From Anaerolineaceae bacterium (GTDB lineage Bacteria; Chloroflexota; Anaerolineae; Aggregatilineales; Phototrophicaceae): 64,000 nucleotides of DNA. The notes below the pieces were generated by a model. That model searched no databases, had not been told where the DNA came from, and was given only the letters and a program-made list of their open reading frames with translations. The DNA is taken from assembly GCA_016124855.1 (NCBI GenBank), contig WGMX01000024.1, positions 1-64,000 of the forward strand, read 5' to 3'. The translations under genes and the position numbers were made by a program. Shown here one piece after another: positions 43,058 to 51,821 of the stretch (its first letter is position 1; every line of letters starts with the position of its first letter).

Positions 43058-43588
43058 TCACTCCACACGGTATGCCCACTCGTACCTGAGTTTTGGGTCA
43101 GGGTTAAGGAAGTCATTGAAGGAAGAACCTATCTCAATTCGGAACAAATGTAACCCTGATGACAACTCTGGGTTGAAGTTAAAAGTCAATCCATAGTGGC
43201 CTAAATTTCCAGCACTGCTGGCAAATATAAGTAGATGTGGAATTCTTTGGTTGTTTATAAAGATATTGCTCCATCTTTCATAATTATCCTCTGCATTATG
43301 ACTGTCTGAATCAACACATAGTTCCTTACAACCAAAGCGAGAATCTCCCAGACTTAGCGTAATGTGAAAAGGTGTTTGATTCTTTACATAAGTACTGGGT
43401 GAAGGTTGTATGCTCAGAAATGAAGGTGTCGATTGTGGGTGTTCGAATAAATACTCGGCAGTTGGTACATATTGCGCGTCAAGTGAGGGTTTAATACTTC
43501 CACCCCATACCCATTGGGCAAAAAGTAGTAGACCAGCGAGGATGAGAAATGGAATACCTATACACCCGATAATAAATTTGCGCTTCAT
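43058..43588 (-). CDS. Membrane-anchored protein, paralogue A of a tandem pair
   Basis: A 176-residue protein with an N-terminal membrane helix (about 5-28) and an exported domain with 'VPTAEYLFEHPQS', 'YERWSNIFINNQR', 'GLHLFRIEIG' and 'NPDPKLRYEWAYRVE', paralogous to the next gene downstream. Its ATG overlaps the TGA of the FAD oxidoreductase gene (ATGA), so their translation is probably coupled. Function is unknown. Confidence 0.72.
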   Translation of the reverse strand: MKRKFIIGCIGIPFLILAGLLLFAQWVWGGSIKPSLDAQYVPTAEYLFEHPQSTPSFLSIQPSPSTYVKNQTPFHITLSLGDSRFGCKELCVDSDSHNAEDNYERWSNIFINNQRIPHLLIFASSAGNLGHYGLTFNFNPELSSGLHLFRIEIGSSFNDFLNPDPKLRYEWAYRVE

Positions 43589-45165
43589 TTCTGCCTCCTT
43601 AAACCGCGTGCCGCGCCTAATAAGAGGCGACCGAGGGTGCGGCGGAAGATGCGGACGAGGAAGCCCATACCCTGTGCGAGGGATTCGGGGGCAGGTGGTT
43701 GGAGAACGGGATAGGGTTCGAGGTGATGAGACTCTAGCACGGCGTTAGCGGAGGCAATACCGGTGGTAACGGCGCGTTCCATCCACAGGGCGGGCGAGTC
43801 GTAGCCGATCCAATCACCACAGGCGAAAAAGTTAGGCCAAGGAGTACGAAGTTGGAGGCTATCAGGCGTGGGTGGACGGAAGGCGGTATGAACGCGACTG
43901 TTGCGGCGAACTGTTCCATAAATGTATTTGCCGCGCAGTTCGGGGAAAGCGCGCTGCACCTCATCCACACAGCGGATGAGCAGGACATTTTCAGGTTGTT
44001 CCAGCACGTCATCATTGGCATAGAGGTGGAGTTCGATGGCGCTGCCACCGGTTTTGATGTGGAAGGCACGAAAGTCCTCATAGAGACGATGCAGCCAGAA
44101 GAAGTTGTCGGGCAGAAAATCGCCAGTAAACATACCAGCATTCGCGCCTTCGCGTGGGCTGGCACTGAACCAGAGGCGAACGGTGGCATTACGAACAACA
44201 GCGGGGAAACGCATCTGGTTGGCTTCGGTGGAGGTGGCGGGACTGTTAAGGAGCAAGCGCTGTGCGCCGGGAACATTGGTGGCGAGGATAACTTGATCAG
44301 CCTGAACGGAACGCAATCCAGATTTGGCTTGGTCGGCAAAGATGACACGCCAACCTTCTCCCTCGCGTTCGAGATGTTGAGCATCTGCGCCGTGAATGAT
44401 CTGCCCGCCGCCTTTTTTGATGACTTCGATGAGCGGCTGAATGACGGCTGTGTTGGGATTATCGGGCAGGTATTCCATTTGCCATGAGTCACGGCGGAGA
44501 AGTGTATAAAAACGCAAGGCAGCGATAATCCCCGCAAGCGAGATGTGTTCTTTGGGAGCGGCGAGAAGGTTCACGGCGAGGCCGGTGAAAGTGGCACGGA
44601 GGTTGGGTGTCCAACCTCGAAAGTATTCGGACATCGGTAAACCATCGAGCGCGATACCTTCTTTGATGGGATCAAAGCCGACTGTCCACAGGATACTAAA
44701 GAGAAAACCGGGCAGTGAAAGAAAATCGAGCGGGGTGATGGTTGACCAGAAGCGCGGGCTGTAGAGTAAACTCAGGTAGTGAAAGGGCGCGGGAACCCAA
44801 CCAAAACGCACTAACTGTCCAGCCTCGACCACACGGACTTCGCGTCCCCAACGGTTAATCCACTCTTCCCCGATAGAGGGTTCAAGTTGAACGGCGGTGA
44901 AACGGTCGAGCATGGCGCGCATATTGTAGTAGCCACCCCAGAGGGCGTGCATTCCATGTTCGGAGGGAAATGACCACGATTTCCCATTGAAGGTGAAGGA
45001 GTCGGGTGCGCCGCCAGCGATGCGTCCACCGGGCCAAAGACGGTCAGCATCCAGTACGAGCGGTGGGATGCCACGGGCGGCGAGATGGGCGGCAGCGGTG
45101 AGGCCAGCTAAGCCTCCACCGACGATGACGACTGGAAAGGTGTTGGGTTGGGATGTGGTGTTCAT
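43585..45165 (-). CDS. FAD-dependent oxidoreductase, amine oxidase/carotenoid desaturase type
   Basis: A 526-residue flavoenzyme. The N-terminal dinucleotide motif is 'VVIVGGGLAGLTAAAHLAAR' (about 11-30), followed by the Gly-Arg segment 'LWPGGRIAGG' and 'SEHGMHALWGGYYNMRAMLD', the substrate-entry motif of phytoene-desaturase-like and squalene-related oxidases. The C-terminal FAD motif is 'FFACGDWIGYDSPALWMERA'. It probably dehydrogenates or isomerises a hydrophobic isoprenoid or amine. It heads a minus-strand operon with two membrane-anchored paralogues and an S26-like peptidase. Confidence 0.85.
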   Translation of the reverse strand: MNTTSQPNTFPVVIVGGGLAGLTAAAHLAARGIPPLVLDADRLWPGGRIAGGAPDSFTFNGKSWSFPSEHGMHALWGGYYNMRAMLDRFTAVQLEPSIGEEWINRWGREVRVVEAGQLVRFGWVPAPFHYLSLLYSPRFWSTITPLDFLSLPGFLFSILWTVGFDPIKEGIALDGLPMSEYFRGWTPNLRATFTGLAVNLLAAPKEHISLAGIIAALRFYTLLRRDSWQMEYLPDNPNTAVIQPLIEVIKKGGGQIIHGADAQHLEREGEGWRVIFADQAKSGLRSVQADQVILATNVPGAQRLLLNSPATSTEANQMRFPAVVRNATVRLWFSASPREGANAGMFTGDFLPDNFFWLHRLYEDFRAFHIKTGGSAIELHLYANDDVLEQPENVLLIRCVDEVQRAFPELRGKYIYGTVRRNSRVHTAFRPPTPDSLQLRTPWPNFFACGDWIGYDSPALWMERAVTTGIASANAVLESHHLEPYPVLQPPAPESLAQGMGFLVRIFRRTLGRLLLGAARGLRRQK

Positions 45166-45849
45166 TCCTTAAGTGTACAACGAGCAGAGAGTAGTCGTCA
45201 GTCTCCAGTCGCCAGCCCAATACAATTCACAAATTTCTTCACATTCTTCAATTTCGCTGTGAATTTTATGTCGGCGTTGTCGTCTTTGGTGGCGAACGAC
45301 ACAAGCCCAATTCTACGCCATAAAAACCGCCAAACAACAGGCTTGTGATTCGGAAAATTCGTCGGATTCTTCAGATTCAGTTGATCGTCTTTAGTCGAAT
45401 ACATAAGCAGAAAACCAGATAATGTTTAGTTGGCGGCATTGGCGGCGGCATTGTCATTGGCAGCGGGTGAAATGTTGATGTTGATGCCGTTCAATTGTTT
45501 TGTCACATTTTCGACATATGGAAGATGTTAAGGTGCGTGGGAGATACCCCTAACCCCCAGCCCCTTGCCCTATTACTATGGGGCAAGGGGAGCAAAGGCA
45601 ATTTCTCTATAGATAGTTTATTCGATTTGGACAGCGAATGGGTTACCATTTGGAAGAACATTTTGTAACTCTTTCGCGAGGTTAGCACTAACCATTTTAA
45701 GGGAGCATGAGTGTTAAGATTGTTGGGGAATAGTTAGAAGTCGGTAGAGCAGGTTTGTCTATTTAAACCTAAAAAATAATAATGGTGATTGTGATGGGGT
45801 TAGAAGCGATTTTGTCGATAGATTTGAGAAAATATGGCATTCCACAAAG
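45166..45849. other. Repeat-rich intergenic spacer
   Basis: No convincing gene. It holds a 'gtcgtcagtctccagtcgcc' type repeat near 45195-45216, the imperfect repeat 45221-45267 that matches 31214-31260 in reverse, and a perfect 10-bp hairpin CCCCTTGCCC/GGGCAAGGGG (45561-45590) preceded by ACCCCTAACCCCCAG. A 24-codon frame (45782-45856) overlaps the start of the next gene but is too short to support. Confidence 0.5.
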
Positions 45850-46389
45850 ATGGTGAAAGTTAACGATATGGTTGCAACGGTAAAAACAGAAGTTTCTATT
45901 CAAGATGCGCTTCTTGAGCAAGCGGACAACTTAGCGCAAAAACTGAATATCTCGCGCGATGAGTTATTCGAGATGGCGCTGGAACAGTTCGTCAATCACT
46001 CCCAAAATCAAACTGCAATGCACATCGCTGAAGCGCGGGTCGCTCATCAAGGCGATGTGTATTGGGTAAAGTTAGATGATGAGCAGGTGTCGGGTGCAGA
46101 GATTCGCCATCCATATGTGGTGGTTCAAGATAACCTTTTTAACCACAGCCGTATTCATACGACGGTGGTTTGTGCGTTGACCTCGAACCTCAAGCGGGCA
46201 AGTTTACCGGGGAATGTTCTGCTCGAAGCGGGAGAAGCTAATTTACCTAAATCGAGTGTGGTGGAAGTGTCGAAGCTGTCGAGTGTGTATAAAGCACATT
46301 TGGGTGAGTATATCGGGACGTTAAGCGAGCGGGCTGTTAATCAAGTGCTGGCCGGGATGCGGTTTGTGCAGCGAGGATTTTTTAGGTAG
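45850..46389 (+). CDS. Fused RHH antitoxin-like domain and MazF/PemK toxin domain
   Basis: A 179-residue protein joining two halves of a type II toxin-antitoxin pair. Residues about 9-50 ('VKTEVSIQDALLEQADNLAQ' then 'KLNISRDELFEMALEQFVN') form a ribbon-helix-helix DNA-binding segment. Residues about 66-179 form a MazF fold: 'QGDVYWVKLDD', 'EIRHPYVVVQDN' (Arg86), 'VVCALTSNLKRASLPGNVLL' (Thr111), 'SSVVEVSKLSSV' and 'GTLSERAVNQVLAGMRFVQ'. Arg86 and Thr111 match the catalytic pair of MazF ribonucleases. No separate mazE gene lies next to it, so control must be in cis. A second in-frame ATG is at 45868. Confidence 0.82.
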   Translation: MVKVNDMVATVKTEVSIQDALLEQADNLAQKLNISRDELFEMALEQFVNHSQNQTAMHIAEARVAHQGDVYWVKLDDEQVSGAEIRHPYVVVQDNLFNHSRIHTTVVCALTSNLKRASLPGNVLLEAGEANLPKSSVVEVSKLSSVYKAHLGEYIGTLSERAVNQVLAGMRFVQRGFFR

Positions 46390-46423
46390 AACAGGATTAA
46401 GTAGCAAGGATGATTTTCATAAT

Positions 46424-46542
46424 CCTCACCCCTAAATCCCCTCTCCATTTCATGGCAGAGGGGACTTTAAAGACCTTTTATGAACTGGTTTTGAAGATTG
46501 AAAGGATAAAGTTCCGCTTCCACCGTTTGGTGTAGTGCTACC
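46424..46542 (-). mobile_element. Half copy of the MITE-like element
   Basis: On the minus strand it starts with the left terminal repeat (46542-46517, GGTAGCACTACACCAAACGG then TGGAAG), keeps the spacing to AAAAGGTCTTTAAAGTCCCC, then the hairpin and GGATTTAGGGGTGAGG. The right inverted repeat is missing. It is diverged in the left interior. Confidence 0.75.
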
Positions 46543-46558
46543 ATTTTTCCCGAAATGA

Positions 46559-47254
46559 TTACAAATGACGCAGGCGTTCGGGGATGGTGTTGGTTTCGGC
46601 AAGGAGTTCGAGGCCAGCGCGATCCACAACATAGACTAAGCGCCCACGTTTTTTGAGCAAGCCTGCATTAAAGAGTCCACGCAAGGCACGTCCAACGACT
46701 TCGCGGGTTGTGCCGAGGATGGCAGCGATTTCTTCCTGCGTGAGATGGGTTGGGGCTTCGGCAATTTGTTCAGCGTACATGGTTTCGTGCAAGAAGAGCT
46801 TGGCAAGGCGTGAGGGAATTGAGCGGAAGGTCATATCTTCCAAGCGTTCAATATACTCACGGTTGAGATGGGCTAAGGCTTGGACGTAATTGCTGAGTAA
46901 GCCGGGTTCGGTGGACATGAGCTTAAGCAGACGGTCATGGCTGATGACCAAGACCTCAACTGCTGTTACGGCAACCGCATTGAAAGGGTTTGGGCCACCA
47001 TCTACGGCAGCGACTTCGTTAAAGGTGGACAGCGGACGCAGCAGGCTGAGGGTGTGCAGACGGCCTTCGACATTCATGCGGTAAATACGGACGAGACCAT
47101 CCACAACGATGTGAAAACCGGCGCAGGTATCGCCTTCACCAAAAATGGTCGAACCCGCCAGATAGCTATGGTGGTGGGCGGCATTTTCGATGAGGCTGAG
47201 ATCACACCGTGCCAGACTTTCGAAGTAGGGTATTTGCGTCCAATCAATGTTCAT
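46559..47254 (-). CDS. Crp/Fnr-family transcriptional regulator
   Basis: A 231-residue regulator. Residues about 10-130 form the cyclic-nucleotide-binding-like sensor ('GSTIFGEGDTCAGFHIVVDG', 'FNEVAAVDGGPNPFNAVAVT'), and about 165-220 the winged helix ('LTQEEIAAILGTTREVVGRA'). The phosphate-binding Arg-Ser/Thr of cAMP receptors is replaced by 'PNPFNA', and no Fnr-type Cys cluster is visible, so the ligand is probably not cAMP or an iron-sulphur cluster. Single gene; the target is unknown. Confidence 0.9.
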   Translation of the reverse strand: MNIDWTQIPYFESLARCDLSLIENAAHHHSYLAGSTIFGEGDTCAGFHIVVDGLVRIYRMNVEGRLHTLSLLRPLSTFNEVAAVDGGPNPFNAVAVTAVEVLVISHDRLLKLMSTEPGLLSNYVQALAHLNREYIERLEDMTFRSIPSRLAKLFLHETMYAEQIAEAPTHLTQEEIAAILGTTREVVGRALRGLFNAGLLKKRGRLVYVVDRAGLELLAETNTIPERLRHL

Positions 47255-47470
47255 GGGTAACTGTTGACTCTGATGACCAGTCCTAACGTAAAAATTTGGG
47301 TGTCAATATTAGCTGTAAAAAAAATTATATCAAAGCAAACCAGAGCCACCCGCTATTCATCAGCGAACACAGCTCCAAAACAATGCTGGACACGGCGGCC
47401 CGTGCCCCTACAGAGTCATGATTTATTTGTTATATCGCCGCGTACCTAGCTGGCACGATCCAGCCCGGTA

Positions 47471-47899
47471 TTAGATAATTTTTTCGATGACTACCAGTGC
47501 GAGAACCAGAACGGTCGCCAAAATGCCCATCGCGCGAAGGTCTTTGATGACATAGCCGTATTCGGCTTTGAGGTCAGCTTCGGTGACGATGCGGGTGGGA
47601 TTTGCCAGACGGGCACGAATGTATGAGATGTCGTGTTTGTCATCCTTGCGGCTGGTGCTGCGTGGGGCGCGAGTGGTGCTGGTTCCGGTACGGGCAGGAC
47701 GCGCGCGGCGCTCGGCTGCCGGACGGGCGGTGACACCCGGTTCGGCTTTGGCGGCTGCCTGAACAACTTTTTCGGTCTTCACTTCGGGCGCAGACTCAAC
47801 CGGACCCTCATCAGCAGCTTGTCCCAATTGTTGACGGGCGCGGTCAAGTGTCGATTGCGGAATATTCGGCGATTGGTTGCGGTTTTTACGCTTGGACAT
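47471..47899 (-). CDS. Hypothetical protein with C-terminal membrane helix
   Basis: A 142-residue protein: a basic start, a long Ala/Arg/Pro/Thr-rich disordered part, then 'DISYIRARLANPTRIVTEAD' and 'LKAEYGYVIKDL', and a single C-terminal helix (about 121-140). It looks like a tail-anchored cytosolic protein. No known family is recognised. AAGGG precedes the ATG. Confidence 0.65.
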   Translation of the reverse strand: MSKRKNRNQSPNIPQSTLDRARQQLGQAADEGPVESAPEVKTEKVVQAAAKAEPGVTARPAAERRARPARTGTSTTRAPRSTSRKDDKHDISYIRARLANPTRIVTEADLKAEYGYVIKDLRAMGILATVLVLALVVIEKII

Positions 47900-48119
47900 T
47901 CTAAAACCCTTATTTAATATTCGGTGAGGGATGAGACACTCACCACACTATAACGGTCATGCTTCTGTACAATAGTAACGCACACTCTGCAACAAAACTA
48001 TGTGCTTTTTGTTGGAGTTGGGCGGAGAATTGATTTGGCATTTTGACCGGAGGCTGTTAATTCTATCATGCTCAGAGCTTTAATCGTTAGCTTGATTGCT
48101 CGTTATCATAGTGACCAAT

Positions 48120-48166
48120 CCTCACCCCTAAATCCCGTCTCCATTGCATGGCAGAGGGGACTTCCA
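48120..48166 (-). repeat. Solo copy of the MITE hairpin core
   Basis: CCTCACCCCTAAATCCC, then CTCCATTGCATGGCAGAGGG, closely matches the core of the copy at 46424-46480, without either terminal repeat. It lies directly before the next gene. Confidence 0.7.
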
Positions 48167-48190
48167 AACTATTCTCTCTCGTTAAGGCAT

Positions 48191-48805
48191 ATGGTTGAAA
48201 CACGCAAACTAGCAATTAAGGCAATCGTTACCTTGCTGACATTATCCATGACACTCACCGTATTGGCACAAGCTACGCCAACACTCACACCAGACGACAG
48301 CAATGTACTGGCAGATTGTATCAAGCTGCTGCCAGCGGATCGACCGGTTGAGTCGGGCGAAAATGCGCCGAGCGTTCGGATTGTGGAGCCGACAAGTGAT
48401 GTGGTATACGGCAGCGCGGTGACTATCCAAATCCAGACGAACAATTTTGATGTGAACGCAAATGGTCAGCACTGGCACTTGTGGGTCAACGGGACACTGA
48501 CGGGCATGGTTTACCAACCGAACGCGGTTATCGACCTCGCGCCGGGGGATTATACGATTTGTGCGTCGTTGGGGAACAGTACACATGCGGATATTGGAAT
48601 GCCCGATGGGATTCGACTGAGAGTAGAAGCGGCACAGGTTGGTACTCCGACAGCGACCTTAGCGGTTGATCGTTCGGCGGCGCAAGTTCAGCCGGAAGGT
48701 CAGATCAGTTCGAGCCAAATTGTGCTGCTGATTGGCGGCGGATTATTGGCGGCGGTCGGTGGTTGGTGGATTGGTAACCGGATGCCGAAGGGGAAGAAGA
48801 AGTAA
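48191..48805 (+). CDS. Exported protein with C-terminal membrane anchor, DUF4399-like
   Basis: A 204-residue protein with a signal peptide (about 1-26) and a second hydrophobic helix at about 178-197 followed by Lys/Arg, so it is anchored at both ends or only at the C terminus after cleavage. The domain between ('VRIVEPTSDVVYGSAVTIQI', 'GQHWHLWVNGTL', 'VIDLAPGDYTICASLGNSTH') resembles DUF4399 exported proteins with His/Asp metal-like residues. The frame stays open to 48068, but that part is repeat sequence; I start at 48191. Confidence 0.75.
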   Translation: MVETRKLAIKAIVTLLTLSMTLTVLAQATPTLTPDDSNVLADCIKLLPADRPVESGENAPSVRIVEPTSDVVYGSAVTIQIQTNNFDVNANGQHWHLWVNGTLTGMVYQPNAVIDLAPGDYTICASLGNSTHADIGMPDGIRLRVEAAQVGTPTATLAVDRSAAQVQPEGQISSSQIVLLIGGGLLAAVGGWWIGNRMPKGKKK

Positions 48806-48833
48806 TTTAGTTGCAAGTTACAAGTTGCAAGTG

Positions 48834-48860
48834 GTCGTCAGCTCTCAGTCGCCAGTCTCC
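48834..48860 (+). repeat. Short 'gtcgtcag...cagtcgccagtctcc' repeat
   Basis: Related to 45195-45216, and in reverse to 29374-29393. It lies after the previous gene with no gene until 49054. Confidence 0.5.
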
Positions 48861-49053
48861 AGCAAAGACAAAAGCGATATTGCAGGTGAACCCAGAAAGT
48901 TATGCGAATACGAAACCCCCACCCAAACCCTCCCCCCACAAGCGCTCACCACACGACAGTTTTGGTGAGTTTGGGGAAAGGCGGAAGGCTCTATACCAAA
49001 AGCATTTTCGTAATATTTACTTTAAACTACCGAGAAATAGGTATCGCCAAGTA

Positions 49054-49551
49054 TTAAGCAGAGAGTAATTTTGTAACTGAAATTTCCAGTTCGGATTTGA
49101 CGGAGGCATAGGCGTACCCAATAACCATAGAGATGAGTGATAGCACGATTGCCAAGCCGATAAGATAAACAATTGAAAAGTATTGGCTCTTATATGAAGC
49201 CAGACAAACAAAGAGTACAACTGCCCCATAAATCAGCAAATCAATCTGAGCGATACCTACATTGAATTGTATGTATGTTCCGTGTTGCGCGGCGCTAATC
49301 GTCCCTATTGCATAGGCTTTGGCATTCCCATACCAATTTTCAGCTATAAAATGCACGTTATTATCGGCAGATTCTAAATCCGTAATCTTGATAGACAATT
49401 TCAATGAACCGATTTTCTGACCATTTGTAGATTTGATACGAGTTATGCAGTCACTCATCGAATAAGGTGAATTGAATTCGATATGACTGCGCCAAATCAA
49501 TGTTTTACGATCTGTGAAGATTTGTTCCAGCATATTTGAAGTGATATTCAA
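49054..49551 (-). CDS. Hypothetical membrane protein
   Basis: A 165-residue protein that I do not recognise. Residues about 1-95 are soluble and beta-rich, and about 103-155 hold two hydrophobic helices ('LLIYGAVVLFVCLASY' and 'FSIVYLIGLAIVLSLISMVI'). The base composition is more AT-rich than its neighbours. It lies 21 bases upstream of a TPR gene on the same strand. Confidence 0.6.
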   Translation of the reverse strand: MNITSNMLEQIFTDRKTLIWRSHIEFNSPYSMSDCITRIKSTNGQKIGSLKLSIKITDLESADNNVHFIAENWYGNAKAYAIGTISAAQHGTYIQFNVGIAQIDLLIYGAVVLFVCLASYKSQYFSIVYLIGLAIVLSLISMVIGYAYASVKSELEISVTKLLSA

Positions 49552-49572
49552 TATGAATTGGTTTGAGGAATA

Positions 49573-50010
49573 TCAGCGGGCGTAGATGAGGATGCTGAGG
49601 ACGATGCCGAAAACCACGCCGGATATGCCGATAATCAAGCCGAGGAAGAAGGCACGGGCGAAAACACCGCGACGACGGCTTTTGTTCTTTTTAACATCCT
49701 TTTTGTTGTCGGCTTCAAGCTGTACGGCGCTGGCGGTGCGGGCGACAATCTGGTTCAACATGCGCCGCGCCTGAACGTTCATGGGGTTAATTTGTAGGAT
49801 GTTTTGCAGGCATACACGGCGGTCTTCATCGGTGTCAATGACTTCAAGTAATGCCAGCCAAACTTGTTCGTTAAAGGGGCTTAGGCGAGCCGCTTCTTTA
49901 TAGAAGTCATGCGCCTGTTGGAGATTGCCCATTGCGAATGCGCTGCGTCCGGCCTGAAAAAGCTCATCAAAACGTTCGCTGCCGGGACGCGCGGCCTCCT
50001 GATTCACCAT
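49573..50010 (-). CDS. Short TPR/membrane protein, first paralogue of the cluster
   Basis: A 145-residue protein with the same N-terminal module as three neighbours: 'LFQAGRSAFAMGNLQQAHDF', 'EQVWLALLEVIDTDEDRRVC', 'LQNILQINPMNVQARRMLNQ'. That is a TPR-like helical repeat of about 65 residues. A Lys/Arg-rich segment precedes a C-terminal membrane helix (about 120-143). It has no propeller domain. Probably a scaffold; the partner is unknown. Confidence 0.75.
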   Translation of the reverse strand: MVNQEAARPGSERFDELFQAGRSAFAMGNLQQAHDFYKEAARLSPFNEQVWLALLEVIDTDEDRRVCLQNILQINPMNVQARRMLNQIVARTASAVQLEADNKKDVKKNKSRRRGVFARAFFLGLIIGISGVVFGIVLSILIYAR

Positions 50011-50143
50011 GCGCTGAGTACCTCACTGGATGTGCAAACAATGGGATATGATTTATATCATACCCCATATTACTGTTCATTACTTTCTACAGCCTAACGA
50101 GAAAACCGTTGTTTGCCAATCGCCCGTTAGTCAGGTGGGGTAA

Positions 50144-51646
50144 TTACGACCCCCACGCACTGGGATAGTCTTGTTCTTCGGTGTTGGTCAGTTGGTAAAC
50201 GGCACTGGTTTCTAGATCCATGATATAGATGTCGTAATAACCACCGCGATTACTGGAAAAGGCCAGATACTTGCCATCGGGGCTAAATACCGAGAACACA
50301 TCATCAGCCGGGTCTTTAACTACGACAAGCGGCGTGCTTGAGGGATCAGCACGGCGCACGATGATGTCACTGTTACCCGGATTATCCTTGGGGAAAGCGC
50401 TGTAAGTAAGTTGTGCGCCATCCGGCGACCAATGGGGCGCGGACTCGGTATAAGCGGCGCTGTCGTTGGTCAGTGCTGTTTGTGCCAGTGAGGCGGTATC
50501 AATGATATACACATCTGAGCCAGCATTCAGACCGCCCATTTCGGTACGGATGACGGCGATGCGGCTGCAATCAGGCGAATAGGCTGGATACGAGTAACTG
50601 GCTTTGTCATTGGTCAGACGGAAAAGCTGATTGGCGTCGAGATTGTAGACAAAAACTTGATAGGGGAAAACGGTGGCACTAATATCGCCTTGAAAATCCT
50701 TAGGCAGCGCCACAAACACGATCTGATTCTGGGTGTGGCAGTAGCTGGGCATTTCTGCCTTGATAACATCCACGTTGGTTGTCAACGGTGTGCTGCCGGA
50801 GCCATCAATACCCATTTGCTCGATGCCGGTGTCATAGGTGGTGGCTGAGTAGTAGCGAGTATAGGCAACACGTTTTCCATCGGCGCTAAGATCAGGGTTA
50901 CGACCTTGTGCATTGCCGAGCGGAATGGCTGCGCCATTGTTGACAAAATCATAGGCCACTAATGGTAGGTAGCCGGTTTGTGTTATATCTCGCCCACTCC
51001 AACCGATGAGCCGTCCAGTCATGCCACTGGGATAAGGCAGGGCGGTACCGGTTGGCGCGGGTGTTGGCGTTGGTGTGACGACACTAATTTCGGGTGGCAG
51101 GGTCGGGTTGGATGAGGTTGCGGTAGCGGTTGGGGTGGGACTGGACAACGCTAAGAGTGTAGCGGTTGCATTAAAGTTGTCGGTAGCGGCCAACGCGATG
51201 AGGGCAGTACCGGTAGCGAAATTAGCTTCGATGACGCGGGTGGCTTCGGCATTTTGGGCGTTGCGACTGCTGGTGATGACCACGAATATCACGATGAGGA
51301 GAATAATAACCCCCGCGCCGCCACCGCCGAAAATTAATAATTGGCGACGGCTGATACCGGGAATGACTTCCTCATCTTGTTTATTCGCCTGACTGCGGGC
51401 ATCCAATTTTGCCATAGCGGCCTGAGCGCGTTCGTTGTTGGGGTTGATGAACAGTGCATTACTCAGGCAGACGCGCCGTTCTTCGTCGGTTTCGACAACC
51501 GAAGCCAGCCACATCCACGCCTTTTCGTTCTTATCATCCAGATCAACGACCTGTTGAAAGAAATCTTTGGCTTCAGCTTTCCGGCCTTCGCGGGCGGCTT
51601 CAATACCCTGCCGCATTAAGTCTTGTAGATTTTGTTCTTCACTCAC
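50144..51646 (-). CDS. TPR-module, membrane helix, TolB-type propeller protein
   Basis: A 500-residue protein in four parts: a TPR-like module (about 5-80, 'RQGIEAAREGRKAEAKDFFQ', 'KAWMWLASVVETDEERRVCL'), a membrane helix (about 102-126), a Thr/Pro linker with 'TPTPTP', and an extracellular beta-propeller with PD40 repeats ('GRNPDLSADGKRVAYTRYYS', 'APHWSPDGAQLTYSAF', 'FSVFSPDGKYLAFSSNRGGY'). The TPR part is cytosolic and the propeller outside. It probably links an internal partner to an external ligand. Confidence 0.85.
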   Translation of the reverse strand: MSEEQNLQDLMRQGIEAAREGRKAEAKDFFQQVVDLDDKNEKAWMWLASVVETDEERRVCLSNALFINPNNERAQAAMAKLDARSQANKQDEEVIPGISRRQLLIFGGGGAGVIILLIVIFVVITSSRNAQNAEATRVIEANFATGTALIALAATDNFNATATLLALSSPTPTATATSSNPTLPPEISVVTPTPTPAPTGTALPYPSGMTGRLIGWSGRDITQTGYLPLVAYDFVNNGAAIPLGNAQGRNPDLSADGKRVAYTRYYSATTYDTGIEQMGIDGSGSTPLTTNVDVIKAEMPSYCHTQNQIVFVALPKDFQGDISATVFPYQVFVYNLDANQLFRLTNDKASYSYPAYSPDCSRIAVIRTEMGGLNAGSDVYIIDTASLAQTALTNDSAAYTESAPHWSPDGAQLTYSAFPKDNPGNSDIIVRRADPSSTPLVVVKDPADDVFSVFSPDGKYLAFSSNRGGYYDIYIMDLETSAVYQLTNTEEQDYPSAWGS

Positions 51647-51724
51647 TATTCAACATCCTGTCCGGTACATAAATCTCGAATAATTGAGCCTAGCGCGTGT
51701 TAGGCACTCTGATGGGCTATGTTT

Positions 51725-51767
51725 GCCCTCACCCTAAATCCCTCTCCCTCAGGGCGAGGGACTTCCA
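51725..51767 (-). repeat. Solo hairpin core related to the MITE family
   Basis: CCCTCACCCTAAATCCCTCT then CCCTCAGGGCGAGGGACTT is a shortened version of the core found at 48120-48166, in the gap between two propeller genes. Confidence 0.6.
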
Positions 51768-51821
51768 ATTACTTTTATGTTTAACGTCCCATTATCTTCG
51801 GCTAAAAGTACATAACTTGTG

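Noticed and set aside
45782..45856. 24-codon frame overlapping the start of the RHH-MazF gene, considered as a tiny antitoxin
   Set aside because: Too short, no ribosome binding site, and no antitoxin-like pattern.
48068..48190. Longer N terminus for the exported protein at 48191
   Set aside because: The extra codons are largely the solo hairpin repeat (48120-48166); the signal peptide begins at 48191.
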